Source of the DNA: CAZAMP01 sp964486455
GTDB lineage: Bacteria; Eisenbacteria; RBG-16-71-46; CAZAMP01
Assembly (NCBI GenBank): GCA_964486455.1
Contig: CAZAMP010000002.1
Span: 160,682-224,681 of the forward strand
Length of the DNA: 64,000 bases
Direction of reading: 5' to 3'
Position numbers and translations under genes: made by a program. Shown here piece by piece: positions 1-9,164 of this stretch (positions are counted from its first letter, which is position 1; each line of letters opens with the position of its first letter). The notes beneath the pieces are model-generated. The model did no database searches. It was not told where the DNA came from and worked only from the letters and a program-made list of their open reading frames with translations.

Positions 1-225
1 GAGTGTGGGGAACAGGACAATGGGGATGAGCGCGGTCACGGCGAGCGGCAGCGCTTCGCCGATCCACCAGATCGCCATGAGTAGCGCCACCGCGGCCGTG
101 CGCGTGACCTCCGGTTTTCCGGGCGCGAGATCGCCGAAGAGCAGAAGCGCCAGGGCCAGCACAGGACCCAGAACCAACGCGACGCGGCTCATGCCCGTCG
201 GCTGGGCCGATACATCATTCTTCAT
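1..225 (-). CDS. SLC13/DASS-family sodium:anion symporter, N-terminal fragment
   Basis: This is the first 75 codons of a gene that runs off the left edge. It reads from an ATG at 225 with an unbroken frame to base 1. A short polar N-terminus is followed by a hydrophobic helix (about residues 14-32), the segment 'PEVTRTAAVALLMAIWWIGE', and then 'ALPLAVTALIPIVLFP'. That pattern of a conserved W-x-G/T-E-A-I/L-P followed by TALLP is the N-terminal signature of DASS/SLC13 carriers, which import di- and tricarboxylates or sulfate with sodium in the inner membrane. It starts 39 nt after the GH97 stop codon on the same strand, so co-transcription is likely. The substrate cannot be told from this fragment. 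Confidence 0.72.
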   Translation of the reverse strand, partial: MKNDVSAQPTGMSRVALVLGPVLALALLLFGDLAPGKPEVTRTAAVALLMAIWWIGEALPLAVTALIPIVLFPTL

Positions 226-264
226 CGTCGAGGTCCCATCTCACGAGACTCTCTCTCTCATCCG

Positions 265-2361
265 TCATGGTGCGAGAGGACGGAAGCGAATCGCTTGACC
301 GCCCCCGGCCGCGAGCTCGATGCGGAGCACGCTCTCGGCGCTCACGCGCTCGCGCGTGATACGGATCGCCGTCGGATTGTCTTGATGACTTGCGCCCGGA
401 GCATCGGCGTAGATCGACGCCACATAGTCGATGTCCGGCTCGAGGAAGTTGAGGCTGACGTCGAATGTCCGCGGATGCTCATCGGTGATGCTTCCCAGAA
501 ACCACTCGTCGCCGTCCCGCTCCCGTCGCGCGATCGTGACGTAGTCGCCGATGGCGGCAGTGAGCACCCGCGTTTCGTGCCAGTCGACCGGTACGGACTG
601 AATGAATCCGAACGCGGGGTTCCCCTCGTAGTTCTCCGGGAGATCGGTCACCATCTGGAGCGGGCTGTAGATGATCACGTAGAGCGCGAGCTGCTTGGCC
701 ACCGTCGTGTGAACTCGGTTGTCCGGTTTGTACGGTTCGATGAGGACATCCATGATGCCGGGCGTGAAGTCCATCGGACCGGCCAGTAGACGCGTGAAGG
801 GGAGGATTGTGGTGTGTTCGGGCGGGTTCCCCTCGCTCCAAGCATTGTACTCCTGCCCGCGCGCGCCTTCCCGGGTCATCATGTTGGGCCAGGTACGCCG
901 GATGCCCGTGTCCTTGATCGGTTCGTGCACGTTCACCATGATTCCGTAGCGTGCCGCGAGCTCCAGCGCCTTGCGGAAGTGCCGGACCATGTATTGACCG
1001 TGTTGCCACTCCTTGGCGATCACCTTCCCGGACGCGTCATAGCGTCGGATGCCCTGGCCGTGATTGACGTACCCGGTCTTCACCGCCGTGATCCCGAGGC
1101 GCTGACACTGAGCGAACGCGGCTTCCATGCGCTCCTCGAAGCCGTGAACGTCACCGCCCGTCTCCAAGTGCCCGATCAGGGTGACGCCTTTCTCGCGGGC
1201 ATAGCGCGCCAGCTCTTCAAGATCGTAGTCCGGGGTGGGGGTCGTGTAGTCGAAGACCCCTTCGTTCAGCCATCCCTGGTCCCATCCGACGTTCCATCCT
1301 TCCACGAGCACACCGCTCAAGCCGTTCGTGGCCGCGAAGTCGATGTACCGCTTCGTATTCTCCGTCGTGGCGCCGTGTCTGGGACCGGTCGTCCAGGTCT
1401 CCTTGCCGATATGAAGCGACCACCAGATGCCGGCATATTTGCCAGGTGCAATCCATGACACATCTTCGAGTTGGGACGGCTCATTGAGATTGAGGATGAG
1501 GCTCGACTCGATGAGATCCGCCGGAGCCTCGCCGATCTGAATCGTTCGCCAGGAGGTATTGAATGGTGTCGACGCCTTCACCTTCGTTCCATCCGACCAT
1601 GGGACCAGGTCGCACTCGAGCACGGATCCCGGCTCGGGAACCAGCGTCATCGATGCGTAGTCGGTGAGCGCGGCTTCGTGGATGCTGACGACGAGTCCGT
1701 CCTCGGTCTCGAGGGTGAGCGGCGTGTGGACGGCGCGAACGAGCGGGTTCGCGGCCAGTGCGCTGAGGCGTGTCCGTTCGCAGAGATACTCGTAGCGATT
1801 CCCGGCGTACGCGGGGATCCACCAGGCGGCAGGATCACCGGCAAAGACGAATTCGGTCATTTCGTCGAGGATGACGAAGTCGCCCAGACCCTCCTGTACC
1901 GGCCAGCCGAACCGAAAGCCGAGGCCGTCGTCGAACACTCGGGCGGTGATGGCCATGCGTCGGCCGGGTGGGTCCGTCTCCATGAGCTCTACGGTGAGCT
2001 CGCCATACGGTGCGTAGATCTCCCGGCGCTCACCCCACGGCAAGACCCAATCTTCAACGGCTGTTCTCGTGTAGCTTTCCGTGACCCGAAACCTACGGTC
2101 GAGCGGCGCAGCATCTTGGAGCGCAAAGCCCAATCGCGAGCGATCGATGACGACGGTTCCGTCGTGGAGGACACGATAGTAGGGGATGCCATCGGGGTCG
2201 AGTGTGAGCTCGAACACGATGCGGTCGTTCGGAGACGCGACTCGATGGGCTTCGTCGCTGTTGCGCGCGGCTACCGCGCCGACACGCGACACGGCGAGAA
2301 CGATGAGCAAACCGAAGATGCCCGGCCGACGAAACCGGGCGGCAAACGGATTGTCGGGCAC
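265..2361 (-). CDS. Glycoside hydrolase family 97 alpha-glucosidase, exported
   Basis: This 698-residue protein has GH97 signatures: 'GVLVEGWNVGWDQGW', 'VNVHEPIKDTGIRRTWPN', 'TREGARGQEYNAW' and 'LPFTRLLAGPMDFTPGI'. GH97 enzymes hydrolyse alpha-glucosidic (some alpha-galactosidic) bonds, usually in the periplasm. The site that holds the nucleophilic Asp in retaining members (KVDF-like) reads 'AVKTGYV', while the Glu residues of the inverting, SusB-like subgroup are present, so I infer an inverting alpha-glucosidase. The reading frame is open up to a GTG at 2388, but that sits only 2 nt from a good -10 box. I chose GTG 2361, which has a GGAGGGAGG Shine-Dalgarno 8 nt upstream and gives a clean signal peptide (hydrophobic core 'IFGLLIVLAVSRVGAVAA'). 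Divergent genes encode CBM48 and CHAT proteins; an SLC13 carrier follows it. Confidence 0.9.
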   Translation of the reverse strand: MPDNPFAARFRRPGIFGLLIVLAVSRVGAVAARNSDEAHRVASPNDRIVFELTLDPDGIPYYRVLHDGTVVIDRSRLGFALQDAAPLDRRFRVTESYTRTAVEDWVLPWGERREIYAPYGELTVELMETDPPGRRMAITARVFDDGLGFRFGWPVQEGLGDFVILDEMTEFVFAGDPAAWWIPAYAGNRYEYLCERTRLSALAANPLVRAVHTPLTLETEDGLVVSIHEAALTDYASMTLVPEPGSVLECDLVPWSDGTKVKASTPFNTSWRTIQIGEAPADLIESSLILNLNEPSQLEDVSWIAPGKYAGIWWSLHIGKETWTTGPRHGATTENTKRYIDFAATNGLSGVLVEGWNVGWDQGWLNEGVFDYTTPTPDYDLEELARYAREKGVTLIGHLETGGDVHGFEERMEAAFAQCQRLGITAVKTGYVNHGQGIRRYDASGKVIAKEWQHGQYMVRHFRKALELAARYGIMVNVHEPIKDTGIRRTWPNMMTREGARGQEYNAWSEGNPPEHTTILPFTRLLAGPMDFTPGIMDVLIEPYKPDNRVHTTVAKQLALYVIIYSPLQMVTDLPENYEGNPAFGFIQSVPVDWHETRVLTAAIGDYVTIARRERDGDEWFLGSITDEHPRTFDVSLNFLEPDIDYVASIYADAPGASHQDNPTAIRITRERVSAESVLRIELAAGGGQAIRFRPLAP

Positions 2362-2390
2362 GGCGTGCGCCTCCCTCCATGGATTCACCT

Positions 2391-2419
2391 ACTCTAGCGG
2401 CGGCCGGCGCTGCTGGCAA
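2391..2419 (-). promoter_or_regulatory. Sigma-70-like promoter for the GH97 gene
   Basis: Reading the minus strand, TTGCCA (2419-2414) is separated by exactly 17 nt from TAGAGT (2396-2391). Transcription would start near 2384, inside the longest reading frame, which supports the shorter GTG 2361 start. Visual consensus match only. Confidence 0.5.
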
Positions 2420-2429
2420 CGACACATGG

Positions 2430-2459
2430 TTTTCGCGCGCGCGGATGATCCGCTATAGT
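2430..2459 (+). promoter_or_regulatory. Weak promoter candidate for the CBM48-CHAT pair
   Basis: TATAGT at 2454-2459 is a good -10 box; the -35 region (TTTTCG, 2430-2435) is poor. It lies in the 180-nt divergent region about 85 nt before the CBM48 start and is the only -10-like match I saw there. Confidence 0.3.
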
Positions 2460-2542
2460 CACGGGCACAATGCCCGCGACCCGTGTGACCGTCTTCGCGA
2501 TTCGCGGTTTATTCCCTCAGTCACTGACATGGGTGGCCGTGC

Positions 2543-3232
2543 ATGATGTGCCCACGTTCATCGAGAGCTCTCGCACTCATCCTCGCACTGCTCGTCGCGG
2601 GAACCGCTTCATCTGTCTTCGCCACCGAGGTAACGTTTCGATTCGCACCTCCCACGGTGGCTGAGACGGTGACCGTGGCCGGCACATTCAACGACTGGAA
2701 CTCGTTTGCCGCGCTCATGCGCGGCACCAACGAAAACGGCGTCTGGGAAATCACTCTCGAGCTATCCCCCGGAACGCATCAGTACAAGTACGTCGTGGAT
2801 GGTTCGAGCTGGCTCACGGACGAAAGCGCGGACGAATTCGCCGAAGATGGGTTCGGCGGGCGAAACTCCGTGCTGCGCGTCGGAACGGAGCCGATGAGCG
2901 TCGGGGTACAAGGCGGGAGTGAGGACACCGAAATCGGTACGGAGGTGACGTTCCGATATCGGCCTGGCGACGAGGATGTGAACGCGGTGTCGGTGGCGGG
3001 ATCGTTCAACGAGTGGGACGCGGCGGCGCACCCGCTGAGCGATGCGGATGGTGACGGCATCTGGGAGGCCGTGCTGCGGCTCGCGCCGGGGGACCACGCC
3101 TACCAGTTCGTGATTGACGGTGACCGGTGGGTTGGTGACGACTCCGCGCCCAAGCACGAGGATGACGGCTTCGGAGGCCGGAACGCTCTCCTCACTGTTG
3201 ATGTGGATCCCGTCGTCGTCGAAGGGGGATAG
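2543..3232 (+). CDS. Exported protein with two tandem CBM48/AMPK-type glycogen-binding domains
   Basis: The protein has 229 residues. A signal peptide (hydrophobic residues 9-20, cleavage after the V-F-A at 25-27) leads to two repeats of an AMPK1-CBM/CBM48 fold. Repeat 1 (about 28-107) contains 'VTVAGTFNDWN', 'GVWEITLELSPG' and 'YKYVVDG'. Repeat 2 (about 134-222) contains 'VSVAGSFNEWD', 'DGIWEAVLRLAPG' and 'YQFVIDGDRW'. Both end with D/E-D-G-F-G-G-R-N. Tryptophans of the glycogen-binding surface are present in both copies, but there is no catalytic domain, so it should bind alpha-glucan or act as a structural Ig-like module outside the cytoplasm. The next gene, a TPR-CHAT protease, begins 3 nt after its stop codon, so the two are almost certainly co-translated. 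Function of the pair is unknown. Confidence 0.85.
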   Translation: MMCPRSSRALALILALLVAGTASSVFATEVTFRFAPPTVAETVTVAGTFNDWNSFAALMRGTNENGVWEITLELSPGTHQYKYVVDGSSWLTDESADEFAEDGFGGRNSVLRVGTEPMSVGVQGGSEDTEIGTEVTFRYRPGDEDVNAVSVAGSFNEWDAAAHPLSDADGDGIWEAVLRLAPGDHAYQFVIDGDRWVGDDSAPKHEDDGFGGRNALLTVDVDPVVVEGG

Positions 3233-3235
3233 ATA

Positions 3236-6200
3236 TTGTTGGGTCGGGCTATCCGTCTACTCGTCGCGAGTGCGGGCCTCATGGCCGCGGTCGCGATACC
3301 GCTGTTCCCCATCGAGGCGTTCGGATCAAGCGTCGACCCGGTGCATGCCCTCCGCTTTCGTGTGGAGGAACACCTTGCGGTCGGTGACAGCGCTGGCGCG
3401 CACGACGAAATCCTCCACGATCCGCCGCTCACGCGGCGTTTGATTCTCGATCTTCTCTTCGAGCGGTTTCGCGCGGGACAGCCGTCGGCGGATTCCATCC
3501 TCGAGGGCGCGGATACGCTCCTCACAGCACTGATCGACGTGGCCGGTGTTCCGGAGATGACCCGCCTCAAGGGCGAGATCGACCAATCCCTGAGTGGGGT
3601 GGGCGACTTTCCCGACAGCGCCAAGTCGTCCGATCGTCTCTTCCGTCTCTATCAGCGCGTGATTCGCGCGGAAGCCGGGCTCGACGTGCCGGAGGCCGTC
3701 GCAGCCTGTCGTTTGGCACTCGCCCTGGCGGACTCCCTGGACCTTCCGCTTTCCGTCGCCGCTCTCGCCGCGGACTGCGGCTACCTTCTGCGCCACGCCG
3801 ACGACGGCGACGAGCCTCTCGCGTTCATGGATCGCGCGATCGAGGCGATGGCGACCCTGCGAGTCCCACGGTTTCACTCGACGATGCTGTTGCACCGGGC
3901 ACCGGTGCTTCATCGCATGGGTCGCCCGGACGACGCCCGAAGCGACATCGCGCTCGCGCGACGAACTGCGGAAGGCGTCGACGATCCAAGCTTCGAGGCG
4001 GTGGTAACGAGGAACGCGGGCTTCTTCTACTGGGGACGTGACGCGATGGACGACACCAGAGCCTGCGCCACGCGTCTTCGTGAGCTAGCCGATCTCACCG
4101 ATGACTCCGTGATACGGCGTGCCTTCCTCGACATCGAATCGGCGGTCGCGATCGACATGGACGATATGCCGGCCGCCATCGCCGCGAACCGAGAGCTCGT
4201 GGAGACAGCTCCCACGGATCTGGGTTCGGCTATCGACCTCTTCGGCTTGGGAAACGTGCTCTACATGGCGGGCGAATTCGAGTCGGCGGTTGACACCCTA
4301 CGCCTGTCTATCGCGATCCTGGATACGCTCGAGGACATCGAGGCCTACGAGAGCCGAGCCCGCGTCTTGGATCTCCTCGGCACGGTGTACGACGGAATGG
4401 GCATGCACCTGCCCGCCATCGAGTTCACGAGGCAATCTCTCGACGCCTACCGGCGCCTCGGCTGGGGGAGCGAGGTTCGGACGCAGGAGGGATATGTCGG
4501 GCGATTGATCAATCGTCATGCCATTGCCCTGAGTGATTCCGGACGCGCGGAAGAGGCGATCGCTCGATACCGCGAAGCGCTGGAATGGCTCGAGGACACC
4601 GATCATCTCCTTTTGCGGGCTGCCGTTTGGGGCAACCTCGCCCGTGAGTACGCATCTATCCCCGATCTCGCCGCGGCCGAGCAAGCCTACGAGGCGGCGC
4701 TGGCCATCGCCGAAGAACTCGACGACCCGGACGAGATCGACGAAATCCTGAGCGGTCTTTCCGATGTTCGACACGGCCAAGGGAGCTACGCGGGGGCGGC
4801 CGAGGTCTATCGCCGTCGCGCCGTCGCGAGCGCGGAGGAAGGCAACTTCGAGGGCGCCACCCTGCTGTGGCTACACGCCGCGAGGAGTCTGAAGAATCAC
4901 CTAGATCTTCCACGCGCGGGAGAGGCATACGAACGGGCGCTCGTCACGGCGCGAAAGATTCCGGACGATCTGGTACGGATGCACACGCTTGGAGTCGCCA
5001 GAAACTGGCGCGCGATGTACTACAGCGATCTGGATGAGCCACTCCTGGAACTCGAAGACTACGACTGGGCGATCGGTGTGCTGGACTCACTCGATACGCG
5101 ACTTGCCGAGCTCGAAGTGACATACCCGGATTCGGTGCCCGCCATTCCCCGGCGTGAGAATCTCGAGATGCTCATGAACGTCCGGTTCAACCGGACGCTC
5201 CTCATGCTGGGCTTCGGTGAAGAAGAGGCGCTGGCCGAATTCGAAGAAATCCGCGACATCTATCGGTATCAACTCGGTCAGCCGCGCATCGCTGCACTGT
5301 CAGAGATCGGCATCGGGCAGATCCTTCAATCCGATTCTCCGTGGGCGACCGATGCGATTCACCGGCACTTTCAGGCGGCCGCGGCGATTCTCGACAGCAT
5401 TCCGCCGGAGTATCGGGATGCCGAGTGGCATAAGTCGCGAGGGGATGTGCACGCTGAGATCGCCGATCAGCTCGACACGGACGTCGTCGTGCTGATCGAC
5501 CAAGCGGGTGGCGTGATCACCGATGAGGTCATAGATCGCGCGCGTCAGGCACAAGACGCGTTCCGACTCGCGATCGAGAACTACACGATCGCGGACTACA
5601 GCATGGGATTGGTCGACGCCTACGCTATGTCCTGCCGACTGATCAACCGATTCGAACCGGATGTCATCGCGGCGTCGGTGGACAGCGTCATGTTCTCGGA
5701 GATCGCCGAGACGATCCGGTCGGCCCGGCGGATTCAGCACGACCACGGACTCATTCGTCTGCTGGGTCATCGCGCGAGGTTCGCGGAGGTCCACGGCGAC
5801 GAGGCGACGGCGGTCGCCGACACCCGGGAAGCGCTCGATGCCATCGACCGGCTCGTCCAGCGCTACGCGTCCGATCCTGAAGGTCGCCAGAATGTTCGCG
5901 GCCGCTTCGAATACTTCTACGAGGGCGCCGTCGAGACGTTTCTGCGATCGGAGCTCGTGACCGACGCGATGGAGGTCATCGATCGTTCGAAATCGCAACT
6001 GCTGGTCGAGCAGATTCAGTCGACGGGGGTGATGTTCGATTCTCCCGAGAAGCAAGCCGCGTTCGAAACGTTGCAGAAGCTTCTCAGGCAGAAGTTCGAG
6101 TCCGAGGAGGCCGCGACACGCGAGGGCGCGAAGCCCAAGGCTGAGCAGGATCCACGTCAGCTGGCTCGGCTTCGGGCGGAGCGGGCGCGAGCCCGCGAGG

Positions 6201-7423
6201 AATACAGCGCCTACGTGCAGGCGCTACTCCGTTCGCATCCCGAGATCTTGCAGTACCTGAGCATTCAGCCCGCGAATCTCCAGGGGCTTGAAGATCGCCT
6301 TCCGGACACCATGGCCGTGCTCGAGTACCTTCTACTCGACGATGAGCTCGTTATTTTCGTGGCACTCCCGGGAGTGACGCCGACCTTCCGAAAGGTCCCC
6401 ATCGCCCGGACCGATCTCACCGCCCGCATCACGCGCTTCCGAGAGCTCCTGACCGCGGCGGTGGTGGCGAAGCGGTATCGCCGGCTGGAATGGACGACGC
6501 CTGCTAGTGTTGAGGCGGCCGGAGAGAGCATCGCGGAGCTCGTGAGCCTTGGCTCAGATCTTCGCTCGATTCTCATCGACCCCATCGAGGACCTCATCAG
6601 CGGGACGGAGATGCTGGGTATCAGCCCAAGCCGAACGCTTCACTACCTTCCGTTCGAAGCGCTCGTCAGGTCGGATAATGGCGCCGCACGGTTTCTACTC
6701 GAGGACTACGGTGTCTTCTACTTCACCCTGGCCAACCTACTGGATGTGTTCGGATCGTTCGAGTCGGTCGAGCGCAGCGAGCTGAGCATGCTGGCCCTCG
6801 CGCCCACGAATGCGGATCTGCCGTACGCGACCGATGAGGCTCAGCAGGTCGGGGGGCTCTTCGGCTCGCGGGCGATGCTCTTGGTGGGCGACGAGGCCAC
6901 GGAGGATGCGGCCTTAACGCACAGCGGCGGACGCGACATCCTGCACTTCGCTACACATGGCTGGCTTCGCGAAGACGATCCCGATAGCTCGAGTCTCTCC
7001 ATGGCGCGGCCGGACAGCGTGGGGGAGGGTGCCGGGGGCGCGGACCCGTTCGATCCCACCGACGGTCGCCTGACACTTCCGGAGATCCGCGGGCTCGACC
7101 TGGAAGACGGCCAACTCGTGACCCTGTCGGCGTGTGAGACGGCCCTCGGCCCTCAGGCGAACGGGGGGGAGATCATGGGCCTGGCGCAGGCCTTCATCCG
7201 CTTCGGCGGGGGCGTCCCGTCGGTCATTGCCTCCCTCTGGCGGGTAAATGACGAGGGCGCGGCCGAGCTCATGATCCGCTTCTACGAGAGGCTCCTCGAC
7301 GCGTCGAATCCGGTGGGTCGACTGACCGCTCTCCGCGACGCCAAGCTGTCGCTTCTCTCCGATCCGTACTTCGCTCATCCGTACTTCTGGGCCCCGTTCA
7401 TTCTCATCGGAGATTGCCGCTGA
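3236..7423 (+). CDS. Exported TPR-rich CHAT-domain cysteine peptidase
   Basis: This is a 1395-residue protein starting at a TTG, preceded by a purine-rich GAAGGGGGA stretch in the end of the CBM48 gene. A signal-like segment (about residues 5-30, ending in a cleavable 'EAFGSS') is followed by a long helical solenoid of tetratricopeptide repeats (roughly 90-900), a charged coiled segment near 945-990, and a C-terminal CHAT domain (about 1150-1395). CHAT is a caspase-clan (C14/CD) protease fold. Its catalytic pair is visible as His1241 in 'LHFATHGW' and Cys1300 in 'LSACETA', followed by 'GLAQAFIRFGGGVPSVIASL', typical of active members. Family precedent suggests that the TPR array recognises a partner and gates the protease; here an export signal would place it outside the cytoplasm. 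The partner and substrate are unknown; the CBM48 protein encoded 3 nt upstream is the obvious candidate. Confidence 0.9.
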   Translation: MLGRAIRLLVASAGLMAAVAIPLFPIEAFGSSVDPVHALRFRVEEHLAVGDSAGAHDEILHDPPLTRRLILDLLFERFRAGQPSADSILEGADTLLTALIDVAGVPEMTRLKGEIDQSLSGVGDFPDSAKSSDRLFRLYQRVIRAEAGLDVPEAVAACRLALALADSLDLPLSVAALAADCGYLLRHADDGDEPLAFMDRAIEAMATLRVPRFHSTMLLHRAPVLHRMGRPDDARSDIALARRTAEGVDDPSFEAVVTRNAGFFYWGRDAMDDTRACATRLRELADLTDDSVIRRAFLDIESAVAIDMDDMPAAIAANRELVETAPTDLGSAIDLFGLGNVLYMAGEFESAVDTLRLSIAILDTLEDIEAYESRARVLDLLGTVYDGMGMHLPAIEFTRQSLDAYRRLGWGSEVRTQEGYVGRLINRHAIALSDSGRAEEAIARYREALEWLEDTDHLLLRAAVWGNLAREYASIPDLAAAEQAYEAALAIAEELDDPDEIDEILSGLSDVRHGQGSYAGAAEVYRRRAVASAEEGNFEGATLLWLHAARSLKNHLDLPRAGEAYERALVTARKIPDDLVRMHTLGVARNWRAMYYSDLDEPLLELEDYDWAIGVLDSLDTRLAELEVTYPDSVPAIPRRENLEMLMNVRFNRTLLMLGFGEEEALAEFEEIRDIYRYQLGQPRIAALSEIGIGQILQSDSPWATDAIHRHFQAAAAILDSIPPEYRDAEWHKSRGDVHAEIADQLDTDVVVLIDQAGGVITDEVIDRARQAQDAFRLAIENYTIADYSMGLVDAYAMSCRLINRFEPDVIAASVDSVMFSEIAETIRSARRIQHDHGLIRLLGHRARFAEVHGDEATAVADTREALDAIDRLVQRYASDPEGRQNVRGRFEYFYEGAVETFLRSELVTDAMEVIDRSKSQLLVEQIQSTGVMFDSPEKQAAFETLQKLLRQKFESEEAATREGAKPKAEQDPRQLARLRAERARAREEYSAYVQALLRSHPEILQYLSIQPANLQGLEDRLPDTMAVLEYLLLDDELVIFVALPGVTPTFRKVPIARTDLTARITRFRELLTAAVVAKRYRRLEWTTPASVEAAGESIAELVSLGSDLRSILIDPIEDLISGTEMLGISPSRTLHYLPFEALVRSDNGAARFLLEDYGVFYFTLANLLDVFGSFESVERSELSMLALAPTNADLPYATDEAQQVGGLFGSRAMLLVGDEATEDAALTHSGGRDILHFATHGWLREDDPDSSSLSMARPDSVGEGAGGADPFDPTDGRLTLPEIRGLDLEDGQLVTLSACETALGPQANGGEIMGLAQAFIRFGGGVPSVIASLWRVNDEGAAELMIRFYERLLDASNPVGRLTALRDAKLSLLSDPYFAHPYFWAPFILIGDCR

Positions 7424-7450
7424 GGAGGGCTTTGGGGGCCAAGATCGGCC

Positions 7451-7479
7451 TTGATGCTGCCAGACCCCTGTTCCATAGT
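7451..7479 (+). promoter_or_regulatory. Promoter for the yggS-led operon
   Basis: TTGATG (7451-7456), a 17-nt spacer and CATAGT (7474-7479) lie just before the yggS ATG at 7488. The predicted start site would almost coincide with the start codon, so the mRNA may be nearly leaderless. Confidence 0.4.
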
Positions 7480-7487
7480 GCCTCCCG

Positions 7488-8183
7488 ATGAGTACCATTC
7501 GCGACAACATCGCCCGCGTCCGGGATCGGATCACCGCCGCAGTGCTCAGGGCAGGACGGGATCCCTCGGAGATACACCTGGTGGCCGTCTCCAAAGGATT
7601 CCCGCTCGAGTCGATCGATGAAGCGCTCGCGGCCGGAGTCACTATCCTGGGCGAGAACAAGGTCCAGGAGGCGCGCAACAAGTATCCGCATCTCGCCGGC
7701 CGTGCCGAACTTCACATGGTGGGGCACCTTCAAACGAACAAGGCCGGCCGGGCGATCGAGATGTTCGACATGATCCAATCGGTGGATTCGGATCGGATTG
7801 CGCGCGCGCTGGATGGTCGCGCGGCCGCCGCGGGCAAATCTCAGCGCGTACTGATCGAGGTGAACACATCGGGAGAGGAGTCGAAGTTCGGCGTCGGGCC
7901 GGAAAACCTTGATTCCCTCATTGAAACGCTGGCGCAATGCCCGCATCTTCGTGTAGAAGGACTCATGACGATCGGCCCGCTCGGGGGTGGGGAGGCGGGC
8001 GCACGCGCCTCGTTCGCGTTGCTGCGCTCATTCCTGCCGCGTCTTAGCGCAGGCGGGCTGGCGGAGCCGGACATCCCTCAGCTCAGCATGGGGATGACCG
8101 GCGATTTCGAAGCCGCCATTGAAGAGGGCGCGACCCTGGTTCGTGTCGGAACCGCCATATTCGGATCACGCCGGACGGGTTGA
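7488..8183 (+). CDS. yggS: PLP homeostasis protein, YggS/PROSC family
   Basis: The 231-residue protein matches the single-domain alanine-racemase-fold YggS family in length and order of motifs. Lys36 in 'HLVAVSKGF' is the expected pyridoxal-phosphate Schiff-base lysine, followed by 'ILGENKVQEA', 'ELHMVGHLQTNK', 'EVNTSGEESKFG', 'GLMTIGPL' and the phosphate-binding end 'LSMGMTGDFEAAIEEGATLVR'. The family binds and buffers PLP and shows no enzymatic activity of its own. It opens the operon and is followed, 32 nt on, by a DivIVA-domain gene, an arrangement often seen in cell-division neighbourhoods (yggS-ylm region). Confidence 0.95.
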   Translation: MSTIRDNIARVRDRITAAVLRAGRDPSEIHLVAVSKGFPLESIDEALAAGVTILGENKVQEARNKYPHLAGRAELHMVGHLQTNKAGRAIEMFDMIQSVDSDRIARALDGRAAAAGKSQRVLIEVNTSGEESKFGVGPENLDSLIETLAQCPHLRVEGLMTIGPLGGGEAGARASFALLRSFLPRLSAGGLAEPDIPQLSMGMTGDFEAAIEEGATLVRVGTAIFGSRRTG

Positions 8184-8215
8184 CCCCGGGCCGGCGTACC
8201 GAGAGGAGATGAGAC

Positions 8216-8866
8216 GTGAGACTCACCCCCCTGGAAATCCGGAAGCAGACGTTTCCGCGCCGGCGGTTCGGCGGAGTCGATGCCGAAGAGGTGCAGGACT
8301 TCCTCAATCTCGCTGCGTCGGAGCTCGAAGAGCTCGTGAGGTCGAACGCGCTCCTCAAGGAGCGGCTCGAGGGCGCGAACCAGCAGATCACCGAGTTTAA
8401 GACCATGGAAGAAACGCTTCGCCGGACGCTCATTCGCGCGGAAGAGATGAGCGCGGAGAGCCAGGACAACGCTCGGCGTGAGTGCGAGCTCATCATCAAG
8501 CAGGGGGAGCTTCGCGCCGAACGCATCCTGGAGGACGCGCGGGCACGCCTGCGCGTGTTGAAAGAGGAAATCGACGAGCTGCAGAAGAAGAAAGAGGTCT
8601 ACCTTCAGCGATTCCGATCACTCATCGACATGCAGATGGAGCTCCTCGAACATCATCGTGACGATTTCGACGAGATCTCGCTCGTGGCGGATGCGGCCCA
8701 GAAAGCGGAAGAGCGACACGCCCGCCCGGTGACCGTGCCGGATGACGATGGGTTTCTCCGAAGCCGACAGGCCGATGGCGAATCCAACGGTGGGCACGAC
8801 AGAAGCGGGCCGCTGGCCCCATCAGACGAGAGCTTCCTCGAATTCGGCGCTGACGACGACGTTTGA
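8216..8866 (+). CDS. DivIVA-domain coiled-coil protein
   Basis: A 216-residue protein starting at GTG 8216, with GAGGAG 7 nt upstream. The N-terminus 'RLTPLEIRKQTFPRRRFGG' followed by 'VDAEEVQDFLN' is the conserved DivIVA membrane-binding motif, and residues about 35-155 form a highly charged coiled coil (long heptad-like E/L/R-rich stretch). The C-terminus is disordered and acidic. DivIVA proteins sense negative membrane curvature and organise poles or the division site; in Gram-negatives they are less common but occur beside yggS/yggT-type genes. Position between yggS and DUF167 supports a role in division or envelope growth. I cannot say which partner it recruits. Confidence 0.88.
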   Translation: MRLTPLEIRKQTFPRRRFGGVDAEEVQDFLNLAASELEELVRSNALLKERLEGANQQITEFKTMEETLRRTLIRAEEMSAESQDNARRECELIIKQGELRAERILEDARARLRVLKEEIDELQKKKEVYLQRFRSLIDMQMELLEHHRDDFDEISLVADAAQKAEERHARPVTVPDDDGFLRSRQADGESNGGHDRSGPLAPSDESFLEFGADDDV

Positions 8867-8868
8867 CG

Positions 8869-9156
8869 ATGCCTTCACGGCGGCGCGGAACGACAATCGA
8901 GATCCGTGTCCAGCCTCGGGCGCCTCGCGACGAAGTCGTGCGCTGGTTGGATGACGAGACACTCAAGGTCCGGATAACGGCGCCACCCGTGGAGGGCAAA
9001 GCAAACGCGCGGCTGACGCGGTTTCTCGCGCGGTCGTTGGGCGTGCCCGATGATGATGTGCGGATCGTTCGGGGCGGCAAAACAACCCGCAAGATGGTTT
9101 TCATCGCGAACCTGTCTCCGTCGGAGGTGCGGGCGCGGATCAGCGTGAAAGAGTAG
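8869..9156 (+). CDS. yggU: DUF167/YggU family protein
   Basis: A 95-residue protein of the DUF167 family: 'IEIRVQPRAPRDEVVRW', 'LKVRITAPPVEGKANARL', and 'VRIVRGGKTTRKMV' are its three conserved blocks. Function is unknown, although structures are known and the family travels with yggS, as here. The frame is open from a TTG at 8863 that would overlap the DivIVA stop, but the ATG at 8869, 2 nt after that stop, fits better. There is no strong Shine-Dalgarno, so translational coupling to the upstream gene is likely. Confidence 0.88.
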   Translation: MPSRRRGTTIEIRVQPRAPRDEVVRWLDDETLKVRITAPPVEGKANARLTRFLARSLGVPDDDVRIVRGGKTTRKMVFIANLSPSEVRARISVKE

Positions 9157-9164
9157 GAGTCGAG

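Noticed and set aside
1471..2397. 308-codon plus-strand open frame
   Set aside because: Lies antisense to the GH97 gene, has Arg/His/Asp-biased composition typical of antisense frames in high-GC DNA, and no family motif.
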